Assembly (NCBI GenBank): GCA_964457335.1
Contig: CAYWGD010000003.1
Span: forward strand, 124,001 to 188,000
DNA from: CAJBVW01 sp964457335
Lineage (GTDB): Bacteria; Myxococcota_A; UBA796; SXON01
DNA: 64,000 nt
Direction: 5' to 3'
A program made the position numbers and the translations under genes. Below the pieces are notes generated by a model. That model saw only the letters and a list, made by a program, of their open reading frames with translations. It had not been told where the DNA came from and ran no database searches. Below, in pieces: positions 57,074 to 64,000 of this stretch. Positions within the stretch are counted from its first letter, which is position 1; every line of letters starts with the position of its first letter.

Positions 57074-58015
57074 TCACTCCAGCGCGGAGAGGGTGTCCGC
57101 CAGCGCCTTGCCGACGACCTCGTTGCCCGCCACGGTCAGGTGGTTCCGGTCCTGGAAGAGCTGCCGCGCCGGGCGGCCGTCCTCCTGCAGCGCCTCGCAC
57201 GCCGGGACGACCGGTTGATCGGCGGGAAGCTCCTTCGGCAGGGTGTGGCAGCCGAGCCGCCAGTCCTGCTCCGACACCGGGTACTGCACGAACACGACCC
57301 TGATCCCGCGGGCCTTGCCCCACTCCGCGATGAGGTCGTGGTTCCCCTGGCCCTGGGCGTCTCCCGGGCGCGCGGCGCGGTCGAGCCAGCGCGCGTGGTT
57401 CGGCCGCGCCTTGTCCAGCCCGAGCCGGAGCACGTAGTAGAGCCGCGACTTCCAGAGCAGCGCCCGCGCCTGCGTCTCGAGCCCGCCGATGGGGCGGCCG
57501 ACCAGCGCGCCGTCGTCGCGCGGGCTGTCGAAGGGCATGCAGTCCACCACGACGACATCGGGGTCGAAGGCCTCGATGCGGCGCTGCAGGAGCCGGTAGA
57601 CGTTGAGCGAGCGGTAGCCGCTGATGCCGGCGTTGAGCACCTCCCAGCCATCCCCGAGGAGCCGCTCCGCCACCGCGGAGTAGGTCTCCTCCACGCCGAC
57701 CCCCGCCCCGAGCGTCTGGCTGTCCCCGAGCGTCACGGCGCGCGTCACGCCCGCCGGCTTCGCCTGCGTCATCGGCCGGGTTCGCCGGAAGCCGAACTCG
57801 TTGATCTGCATCGCCGCGCTCGGGAGCATCCCCCAGTACCAGTACAGGTCGGGGTCGTAGCGGAAGCCCGTGTTCTCGAGGTGGGCGCGGATCATCGTGT
57901 CGGGGAGCGTGGCGGTGCGCACCGCGGGGAGCGTGACCCGGAGCGCGCCCTCCGTCGCGCCCAGGAGCGCGAGCGCCACGAGGAGCCCCAGCGCCAGCCG
58001 CTTCAGCGCGCCCAT
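57074..58015 (-). CDS. SGNH-hydrolase-like membrane-anchored protein 1
   Basis: 313 residues. An N-terminal membrane anchor (LALGLLVALALLGATEGAL) leads to an SGNH-type domain with the nucleophile S99 in LGDSQTLGAG, a Gly/Asn block (NAGISGYRS) and the C-terminal D-x-x-H pair (DRNHLTVAG). Such domains act as esterases or as periplasmic O-acetyltransferases on polysaccharides (AlgJ/AlgX, PatB). The ATG at 58015 gives a 13-base overlap with the gene upstream on the same strand. It neighbours the alginate-like operon but is transcribed away from it. Confidence 0.78.
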   Translation of the reverse strand: MGALKRLALGLLVALALLGATEGALRVTLPAVRTATLPDTMIRAHLENTGFRYDPDLYWYWGMLPSAAMQINEFGFRRTRPMTQAKPAGVTRAVTLGDSQTLGAGVGVEETYSAVAERLLGDGWEVLNAGISGYRSLNVYRLLQRRIEAFDPDVVVVDCMPFDSPRDDGALVGRPIGGLETQARALLWKSRLYYVLRLGLDKARPNHARWLDRAARPGDAQGQGNHDLIAEWGKARGIRVVFVQYPVSEQDWRLGCHTLPKELPADQPVVPACEALQEDGRPARQLFQDRNHLTVAGNEVVGKALADTLSALE

Positions 58016-59025
58016 GTCCACCCCGGCTTCGTCGGCCCGGCCGCGGGCCCGTCCGCGCAGCGCGGCTCGGCGCCGACGGGCAGCGTGCGCCCGGACGCCA
58101 CGACCTCGGCCATCCGCGCCGCGATGGCGTACGCGCCCGCCTCGCTGGGGTGGCCCTCGTCGTAGAAACCCCAGCACGCCCGCTCGCCGAGCGCGTGCCC
58201 GCCGAAGAGCACGCCGGCGGGCTCGAGCGCCGCGCGCCAGTCGGGCACGCCGTCGAAGCCCGCCTGGGCCTGCGGGAGGTTGTTCGGCATCTCGACGAAC
58301 CACACCGGCATCCCCCGGGCGCCGGCATCCACGGCGAGCGCGCGGATGTCCGCGAACTCCGGCTCCCGCCCGGCGCCGCTCGGCGGCTCCGCGTAGAGCC
58401 CCGCGCGGTAGGGCGCCATCCACCAGCGCACCAGGAGGTAGAGCCGCAGCGTGCTCGCCGGCCCCGCCCGCACCTGCCGGTACCAGGCGGCGCGCTGGTC
58501 CTCGAGCTCGCGGAAGCGCGCGCTGTTGTGCGGCGTCCCGAGCAGCACGGCGTCGAAGTCGTAGGTCTCCACGAGCTGACGGTACCGCGCGAGCATGTCG
58601 AACGCCGAGGAGCCGAACACCCCGGCGTTCACCACCTCCACGCGGTCGACGCCCAGCTTCGCGGGGAGGAGCCCCTCGAGCACGTCGGGGACGGTCTTCC
58701 CCTGGTCCACCGAGAACCCGAACATCCAGGAATCCCCGAGCGCGAGCACCCGGTACACGCCCGCCTCGGCGCGCGGGATCGTCCGATCCTCGCGGAAGCC
58801 CATCTCGTTCAGCTGCACGCGCCACGGGTAGGGGCCGTCGGTGCGCGCCTCCGCCATGCCCGGGCGCGTGACCACCCCGCCGGTGAGCGACGTGGCGATG
58901 AGCCCGGTCGGACGCTCCCATTCGAAGAGGAGCGCGTCGACGGAGTACACCGCGCGGAGCCCCCCCTCGACCACGGCGAGCGCGCCGGCGGCCAACAGGA
59001 GCCCGAGGAGCGCCTTGCGGAGCAC
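58003..59025 (-). CDS. SGNH-hydrolase-like membrane-anchored protein 2
   Basis: 340 residues, the same build as its neighbour: membrane anchor (LRKALLGLLLAAGALAVVEGGLRAVYSV), GDS block LGDSWMFGFSV, NAGVFGSSAFDM and a C-terminal YDEGHPSEAG giving the D-x-x-H pair. The two share general layout (NEFGFR / NEMGFREDRT before GDS) and look like old duplicates. GTG 59025 is chosen because the anchor starts there; an ATG at 59103 would add a Pro/Arg-rich extension without a usable signal. Confidence 0.75.
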   Translation of the reverse strand: MLRKALLGLLLAAGALAVVEGGLRAVYSVDALLFEWERPTGLIATSLTGGVVTRPGMAEARTDGPYPWRVQLNEMGFREDRTIPRAEAGVYRVLALGDSWMFGFSVDQGKTVPDVLEGLLPAKLGVDRVEVVNAGVFGSSAFDMLARYRQLVETYDFDAVLLGTPHNSARFRELEDQRAAWYRQVRAGPASTLRLYLLVRWWMAPYRAGLYAEPPSGAGREPEFADIRALAVDAGARGMPVWFVEMPNNLPQAQAGFDGVPDWRAALEPAGVLFGGHALGERACWGFYDEGHPSEAGAYAIAARMAEVVASGRTLPVGAEPRCADGPAAGPTKPGWTWAR

Positions 59026-59387
59026 GGCGGGGGTGTAACCGTGGGGACGCGCGGACGGCGAATCCCGAGGCGCCCGACCGCGGGGGCGCTCGGTTGGTGG
59101 CACGGCCGCTCGACGACGGGTTTCCCTGACGAGGTGTGACAGGCCGAGCCGCGCCTGAGAATCCTCGCGTCGCGGGTCTGCACGCCGGCGTGTGCGGTCT
59201 GGCGGAGCGCCCGGCGCCGCGCGGGCCCTGGGCTCGGCCTCGCCGTGAGGCCGCGACGCTCGTTCGTGGGCGTGCAGCCGTGCACCCGGGCGGGGCGTGG
59301 CCGCCTACACACCGTCGCCCGGGTCAGCACCCGTGGAGCCGGCGGGTCCCGGGCCCTACCTCGGATGCGTTCCGGGGGGGAACGACC
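59026..59387. other. divergent intergenic region, no gene seen
   Basis: 362 bases between the second SGNH gene and the epimerase operon. I see no ribosome-site-supported open frame, tRNA or strong repeat. It should contain the promoters of both units. A GGGGGGG run just before the GTG at 59388 may serve as ribosome site. Confidence 0.6.
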
Positions 59388-60596
59388 GTGGTTGTACCGG
59401 ACTTCGACCGTGCGCGGGAGTGGGTCTTCCAGCACGCCTTGCCGTTCTGGGCCGAGGTGGGCGTGGACCGCGACCGCGGGGGATTCCACGAGGCGCTCGA
59501 CCTGGACGGCCGCCCGGAGCGCGGCGGCTTCCGGCGCCTGCGCGTGGCCTGCCGCCAGATCTACGTGTTCTCGCACGCCGCGCTGCTCGGGTGGGCCCCG
59601 GGCCTGCCCATCGCCCGCGACGGCTTCGCGTGGCTCGTGGAGAAGGGCTGGATGGGCCCGAATCGCGGCTGGGCGCGGAGGCTGACGCCCGCGGGGAAGG
59701 TGCTCGACCCCACCCCCGACCTGTACGACCACGCCTTCGTGCTGTTCGCGCTCGGGTGGCTCCACCGCGCCGGCGGGGACCCCGAGGCGCTGACCTGGGC
59801 GCACCGCACGCTCGACTTCGTCGAGGCCCGGCTGCGGCACCCCTCAGGGCGGGGGTTCCGGCAGGCCTTGCCGGCCACGGGCTGGCGGCTCCAGAACCCG
59901 CACATGCACCTGCTCGAAGCGGCGCTCACGCTCTGCGAGGGGTGCGAGCGGGGTTCGCCGGGCGAGCGGCGCTTCCGCGCGCTGGCCGACGAGCTCGTCA
60001 CGCTTTGTGTCACCCGCTTCGTCGATCCGCGCACGGGCACGCTCGCCGAGGCCTACACCGAGGACCTGGCGCGCGCCCCCGGGGATGCCGGCCGGGCGCT
60101 CGAGCCGGGGCACCACTTCGAGTGGGCCTGGCTCCTGGCGGCCAGCCAGCGCGTGCTCGAGCGGCCCGTCGGGTGGCTCGCCGGGCCGCTCGTGGCCTTC
60201 GCGGAGCGCCACGGCGTGGACCCCTTGACGGGGGCCACCTACGACGCCGTCCGCGACGACGGGGAGGCGCTCGCCCGCGGCTCGCGGACCTGGCCCAACA
60301 CCGAGCGGCTCAAGGCCCACGTGGCGCTCTTCGAGCTCGACGGGACGGACTCGCGCGCGGCGCTCGCGAGCACCACGGGGCTGTTGCTCGACCGGTACCT
60401 GGCCCGCACGCCGCGCGGCACCTGGATGGACCACTTCGACGGGGAGGGCCGGCCGATCGCCGCCACCATCCCCGCGGCCACGCTCTACCACCTCGTCGTG
60501 GCGCTGACCGAGCTGCTTCGCGTGGAGCCCGCGCTCCGCGCACTCGGCCGTCGGGACGACACCAAGCCAGCGCTGCTGGCGGGAGGCAACCTGTGA
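59388..60596 (+). CDS. N-acylglucosamine 2-epimerase/AGE-family isomerase
   Basis: 402 residues with the (alpha/alpha)6-barrel pattern of the AGE family: GGFHEALDLDGRP, RQIYVFSHAALLGW, DLYDHAFVLFALGWL, NPHMHLLEAAL, EPGHHFEWAWLL and TWPNTERLKAHVAL, which supply the conserved Arg, His and Glu residues. Members interconvert mannose/fructose/glucose or N-acyl-hexosamines, or act on mannose-6-phosphate-like sugars. Next to an AlgD-like dehydrogenase, supply of a mannose precursor is the natural guess. The start is GTG 59388; the stop overlaps the next gene (GTGA). Confidence 0.82.
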   Translation: MVVPDFDRAREWVFQHALPFWAEVGVDRDRGGFHEALDLDGRPERGGFRRLRVACRQIYVFSHAALLGWAPGLPIARDGFAWLVEKGWMGPNRGWARRLTPAGKVLDPTPDLYDHAFVLFALGWLHRAGGDPEALTWAHRTLDFVEARLRHPSGRGFRQALPATGWRLQNPHMHLLEAALTLCEGCERGSPGERRFRALADELVTLCVTRFVDPRTGTLAEAYTEDLARAPGDAGRALEPGHHFEWAWLLAASQRVLERPVGWLAGPLVAFAERHGVDPLTGATYDAVRDDGEALARGSRTWPNTERLKAHVALFELDGTDSRAALASTTGLLLDRYLARTPRGTWMDHFDGEGRPIAATIPAATLYHLVVALTELLRVEPALRALGRRDDTKPALLAGGNL

Positions 60597-61867
60597 GGAT
60601 CGCCGTCATCGGGCTCGGATACATCGGCTCCGTCAACTGCGGGTGCCTGCCGAGGCTCGGACATCGCGTCGTCGGCATGGACATCGACCCGGGGAAGGTC
60701 GCCGCCCTGACGGCCGGCCGCCCGCCGGTGGTCGAGCCGGGGCTGGACGCGCTCGTCGCCGAGGCGCACGCCGCCGGAAACCTGCGCGCGGTCGACAACG
60801 TGGAGGCGGCCGTGGCCGCGAGCGACGTGGCCCTGGTGTGCGTCGCGACGCCGTCCCGGCCGGACGGGGGCGCGGACGACTCCCAGCTCACCCGCGCGAT
60901 CGCCAGCATCGGCCGGGCGGTCCGCGCCGCGCGCCGCGACGCCTACACCGTGATCGTGCGGTCCACCTGCCTCCCGCACGTGCACCGCCGGCTCCAGGCG
61001 CTGCTCGCCGACACGACCGGGCTCTCGTACGGGGCCGGCCTCGGCTACGCGAGCAACCCCGAGTTCCTCCGCGAGGGGAGCGCGGTCGAGGACTTCTTCG
61101 CCCCGCCCAAGATCGTGTTCGGCGCCCGCGGGCAGGCCGCCGAGGCGGCGTGCCGCGCGCTCTACGAGGGCATCCCCGCGGACACGTTCTTCCTCGATCC
61201 CGGCGCCGCGGCGATGGTCAAGTACGCGGACAACTACTTCCACGCCGTGAAGGTGACCTTCGGCAACGAGATCGGGCTGTTGTGCCGGGAGTTGGGTGTC
61301 GATCCCTACCCGGTGATGGACGTGTTCTGCAGCGATCGCAAGCTCAACATCTCGGCGCGCTACCTGCGTCCTGGCCCGCCGTTCGGCGGTTCCTGCCTTC
61401 CGAAGGACGTTCGCGCGTTGCGACACGTGTCGAGCAACACCGACGTGCGCCTGGAGATGCTCCAGGGCGTGTACGCGTCCAACCGCGAGCAGATCGACCG
61501 ATTGGTGGCACGCATCGTGGCGGCCGACCCGACCGCGGTGGGCTTCGTGGGGATCTCGTTCAAGCAGGGCACGCCCGACCTGCGGGAGTCGCCCTTCCTC
61601 GAGGCGCTCCGGCGGCTCGTGGCCGCGGGGCGGACGGTGCGGGTGTACGACCCGCTCCTCGCCGCCGGGGCGGACGGGGAGCTCGGCCCGCACCTCGTGG
61701 ACGGCCTCGACGCGCTCCTGGCCGACTGCGACTACGTGGTCGTCACGCAGAAGCTCGGGACGGAGCGCTGGGCGGGGGTGGCGCCCCACACGGGGCGGCG
61801 CCTCCTCGACCTCACCGCCGACGAGACGCTCCGGCGCCTCGGCGCCTACGAGGAGCTGTATCGGTGA
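60593..61867 (+). CDS. UDP-glucose/GDP-mannose dehydrogenase family (AlgD-like)
   Basis: 424 residues. NAD site VIGLGYIGSVNCGCL at the N-terminus, SNPEFLREGSAVEDFF and PPKIVFG in the first domain, central KYADNYFHAVKVTFGNEIG and catalytic C268 in GGSCLPKDVRAL. The NYFHAVKVTFGNEIG and SDRKLNIS segments fit GDP-mannose 6-dehydrogenase (AlgD) better than UDP-glucose dehydrogenase. It would make GDP-mannuronic acid, the alginate precursor. Both ends overlap neighbours by 4 bases, so the operon is tightly coupled. Confidence 0.85.
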   Translation: MRIAVIGLGYIGSVNCGCLPRLGHRVVGMDIDPGKVAALTAGRPPVVEPGLDALVAEAHAAGNLRAVDNVEAAVAASDVALVCVATPSRPDGGADDSQLTRAIASIGRAVRAARRDAYTVIVRSTCLPHVHRRLQALLADTTGLSYGAGLGYASNPEFLREGSAVEDFFAPPKIVFGARGQAAEAACRALYEGIPADTFFLDPGAAAMVKYADNYFHAVKVTFGNEIGLLCRELGVDPYPVMDVFCSDRKLNISARYLRPGPPFGGSCLPKDVRALRHVSSNTDVRLEMLQGVYASNREQIDRLVARIVAADPTAVGFVGISFKQGTPDLRESPFLEALRRLVAAGRTVRVYDPLLAAGADGELGPHLVDGLDALLADCDYVVVTQKLGTERWAGVAPHTGRRLLDLTADETLRRLGAYEELYR

Positions 61868-63435
61868 CGACGCCGTACGCCCGAACGGAGCAGGCGCGGA
61901 TCACCGTCCGCCAGCTGCCGGCCGACCGCCGGAAGCACGTGCGGGTGCCCGCGAGCGCGGCGCCCCTGTGGGTGGACCTCGGCGCCGAACGCCTGGAGGT
62001 GGTGGACTGGAGCCCTGGCGGGCTGCGGGTGGCCGCGGCCGCCCCGGCCCCCGACGCGACGCTCCAGGTGGCGGTGGGAGATGGGGCTGGCCCCTTCGCG
62101 GTCCGCGCGCGCACCGTGTGGGCGGCCGGCGGCGAGGTGGGGCTGGCGTTCACCTCGCTGCCCGAGGCCGCCCGCGCGCGGCTCACGGAGCACGCCGCGC
62201 CGTGGACCGGCGCGGGTGACACGCCGCCGGCGGCGTCCACCGTCGCGCCGCCGGTGGACGCGGTCGCGCCCCCGCGGGTGCTACCGCCGCCGGTCGCGGC
62301 GCCGCCGAGGCGCTGGCGCCCGCCGCTGCGCGCGATCCTGTACCTGGTCCTCGGCGTCCTGCTGACGGCCTGGCTCGGGAGCGCGCTCTACCGGCGCGTG
62401 TGGCGCATCGAGGTCGACGCCGCCTCGCTCGTGGCGGCCACCGCCCGCGTGGCGAGCCCCGCGGACGGGGTCGTGCGCGAGCTCCTCGTGGCCGACGGCG
62501 ACACCGTCCGGGAGGGGCAGGAGGCCTTCCGTGTCGAGGCGGCGGGTGTCGACGCACAGGTCGAGCGCGCGGCGCTCGAGATGGAGGCCGCCCGTGCGGA
62601 GGTGGCGCGGCTCGAGGCCGAGCGCGTCGCGGCCGCCGAGCGCCTCGGCATCGAGGGGCGCGTCGCGCGGGCAAGGGCCCGGGCGGAGCGGCGCCAGGTG
62701 GCGCTCCTGGCCCAGCGGGTCGGCTGGGCCGGGGAGCACGTCACCCGCGTGGAGGCCCTCGGCGCCGCCGCCGGCGTCTCCGCGTTCGACCTGGACGAGG
62801 TCCGCGGGCGGCGGGCCGAGCTCGCGGGCCAGCTCGAAGCGGCGCGGGCGCGGCTGGCCGCCGAGCAGACGCGGGTCGACGCGGTCCGGCGCGGCTATGC
62901 CTTCGACGGGGAGCGCGTCGCGGCGGCCCTGCCCGAGGCCGACGCGGCGCTCGCGGCGGCGCGGACCACCTTCGCGCTCGCGGAGCGGCGGCTGGCCTCG
63001 GAGCGGACGCGCGCGGAGGCGCTGCGGAGCGCGCGCGTCCCGTTCGCCGGGCGCGTGTCCGCCGTGCTGCAGACCGCGGGCGCGGCGGTACGGCAGGGCA
63101 CGGTGGTGGTCGTGGTCGAGCGCGACGAGGACCGGCAGGTCGAGGCGTGGGTGACGCGCCAGGAGGCCGGGTACGTGCGCCTCGGCAGCGCCGCGCGGGT
63201 GTACGTGCCGGGCGTGGGCCGCACCTACGACGCCGTGGTGCGCTCGATCGGGGCGGAGTCCGCCGCGAGCGAGGCGGCGATGGCGGTCGGCGGCACGCCC
63301 CGGCTCCGCGTGGTGCTCGACCTCGCGGGGTACGCGGGCGAGCCCGACAGCCGGGCCGCCGCCATGGCGGAGCTGCGCAAGTCCGACTCCGTCGGGCTGC
63401 CCGCGGTGGTGAGCCTCCCCCGGAGCTGGCGATGA
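61864..63435 (+). CDS. PilZ-HlyD membrane fusion protein (Alg44-like)
   Basis: 523 residues. A PilZ domain (about 20-115) has the c-di-GMP motif RRKHVR followed by DWSPGG. A Pro/Ala linker leads to one membrane segment (about 156-178: AILYLVLGVLLTAWLGSAL), then a HlyD-type region: lipoyl-like half (ASPADGVVRELLVADGDTVREGQ), a long Ala/Arg/Glu coiled coil and the second half (VPFAGRVSAVLQ...VERDEDRQVEAWV). This is the Alg44 arrangement, the c-di-GMP receptor of alginate synthase. The usual partner Alg8 is not in the window and may lie beyond it. It overlaps both neighbours by 4 bases. Confidence 0.87.
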   Translation: MTTPYARTEQARITVRQLPADRRKHVRVPASAAPLWVDLGAERLEVVDWSPGGLRVAAAAPAPDATLQVAVGDGAGPFAVRARTVWAAGGEVGLAFTSLPEAARARLTEHAAPWTGAGDTPPAASTVAPPVDAVAPPRVLPPPVAAPPRRWRPPLRAILYLVLGVLLTAWLGSALYRRVWRIEVDAASLVAATARVASPADGVVRELLVADGDTVREGQEAFRVEAAGVDAQVERAALEMEAARAEVARLEAERVAAAERLGIEGRVARARARAERRQVALLAQRVGWAGEHVTRVEALGAAAGVSAFDLDEVRGRRAELAGQLEAARARLAAEQTRVDAVRRGYAFDGERVAAALPEADAALAAARTTFALAERRLASERTRAEALRSARVPFAGRVSAVLQTAGAAVRQGTVVVVVERDEDRQVEAWVTRQEAGYVRLGSAARVYVPGVGRTYDAVVRSIGAESAASEAAMAVGGTPRLRVVLDLAGYAGEPDSRAAAMAELRKSDSVGLPAVVSLPRSWR

Positions 63436-64000
63436 GGCGCGGCCTCCCCCCGCTCCTCGGGGCGGGGCTCCTCGGGGGCGCGCTCCTCGGGGCGGCGCTC
63501 CCCCCGCAGCACGGGTGCGCGGCGGCGGACACGGCGTCCCAGGCGTTCGCGGACATCGCCGACGGGGCCGCGCTGCCCCCCGGGTGGGCGCCCGCGCCGG
63601 TCGCCGTGCGCCCCGCGACACGCGCGCGTGTCCTCCGCGAGGCGGGCCGCGCCCTCGCGCGGCGCCCTCGCCCGCTCGCGCACCTCGCCAGCGCCGGCGT
63701 GGCCGACCCCGACGATCCCGCGCTGCTCCTGACACGGGCGGCCTTCCAGGACGCCGACGACGCCCGCTTCCTCGCGCTGGCCTGGCGCCTCACCGGCGAG
63801 ACACGGTACGCCGACGGCGCGACCGGCCGGCTCGTCGCCTGGGCGCGCACCCACGTGCCGACCGGCCATCCCATCGACGAGACGCGCCTCGACGCGCTCG
63901 TCGACGCCTGGATCCTGGCGCGGCCCGCGATGCGACCGGCCGACGACGAGGCCGTCCGCGCGTGGCTCACCACGATGCGGGACCGGAAGCGCGCCTGGCG
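63432..64000 (+). CDS. alginate-lyase-like exported protein, 3' end cut by window edge
   Basis: The first 189 residues are present. An N-terminal hydrophobic signal (LLGAGLLGGALLGAAL) is followed by helical sequence with ALAWRLTGETRYADGATGRLVAWARTHVPTGHPIDETRLD, the signature region of the AlgL/alginate-lyase alpha-barrel family. In alginate loci AlgL clears polymer from the periplasm. The ATG overlaps the preceding stop (ATGA). The catalytic His/Tyr region lies outside the window, so activity cannot be judged. Confidence 0.78.
   Translation, partial: MRRGLPPLLGAGLLGGALLGAALPPQHGCAAADTASQAFADIADGAALPPGWAPAPVAVRPATRARVLREAGRALARRPRPLAHLASAGVADPDDPALLLTRAAFQDADDARFLALAWRLTGETRYADGATGRLVAWARTHVPTGHPIDETRLDALVDAWILARPAMRPADDEAVRAWLTTMRDRKRAW

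Overview
The window is 64 kb of very GC-rich DNA (roughly 70% or more by eye) with dense coding, many GTG starts and frequent 4-base stop/start overlaps (GTGA, ATGA). It carries one 100-base run of N, so it is a scaffolded draft, probably from a metagenome or draft genome. Gene content points to a Myxococcota-type ('deltaproteobacterial') bacterium: Ser/Thr kinase and winged-helix proteins fused to NTPase-TPR regions, a prkA-yeaH-spoVR operon, MopE-like Asp/Thr-repeat lipoproteins, paired B12-radical SAM enzymes and ankyrin, FHA and GGDEF proteins. The phylum is an inference. I see no rRNA, tRNA, CRISPR array or complete insertion sequence.

Layout. 1-11.5 kb: an FHA-GGDEF diguanylate cyclase (cut by the window edge), a cbs/cystathionine lyase pair, an alkaline-ceramidase-like protein, a peroxiredoxin, a MASE1 histidine kinase with its response regulator, a glycosyltransferase, an Asp-Thr repeat lipoprotein and PlsB. 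11.5-19.2 kb: YbaK, a sugar nucleotidylyltransferase, a DEAD-box helicase, an ankyrin protein, a palindromic 53-bp repeat array broken by the assembly gap, and thiC under a TPP riboswitch. 19.3-26.6 kb: a gene for a peptide made of 19-residue repeats, a multicopper oxidase, a pentaheme cytochrome lipoprotein and two transporters. 26.6-40.6 kb: topA, a Xer recombinase, a DnaJ-TPR protein, two B12-radical SAM enzymes with a 7Fe ferredoxin, and a twin HtrA protease resembling fungal Nma111. 40.6-51.4 kb: a broken beta-helix gene, a GAF protein, two large divergent NTPase-TPR signalling proteins and a rhodanese. 51.6-57 kb: prkA-yeaH-spoVR with two further genes. 57-64 kb: two SGNH-hydrolase-like membrane proteins, then an operon (AGE epimerase, AlgD-like dehydrogenase, PilZ-HlyD Alg44-like protein, alginate-lyase-like protein) that looks like the start of an alginate-type exopolysaccharide locus controlled by c-di-GMP.

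The most unusual content is non-coding or repetitive. (1) Three copies of a ~175-bp element each sit directly after a stop codon in the same orientation as the gene, and share hairpins with compensatory base changes. (2) A single-gene 19-residue repeat protein lies beside thiC. (3) A concatenated-hairpin array (27-bp palindromes, 26-bp spacers) spans the N gap. (4) Two perfect parS-like ParB sites suggest the window is in the origin-proximal part of the chromosome. (5) A second GC-rich repeat family also occurs in frame inside a membrane-protein gene.
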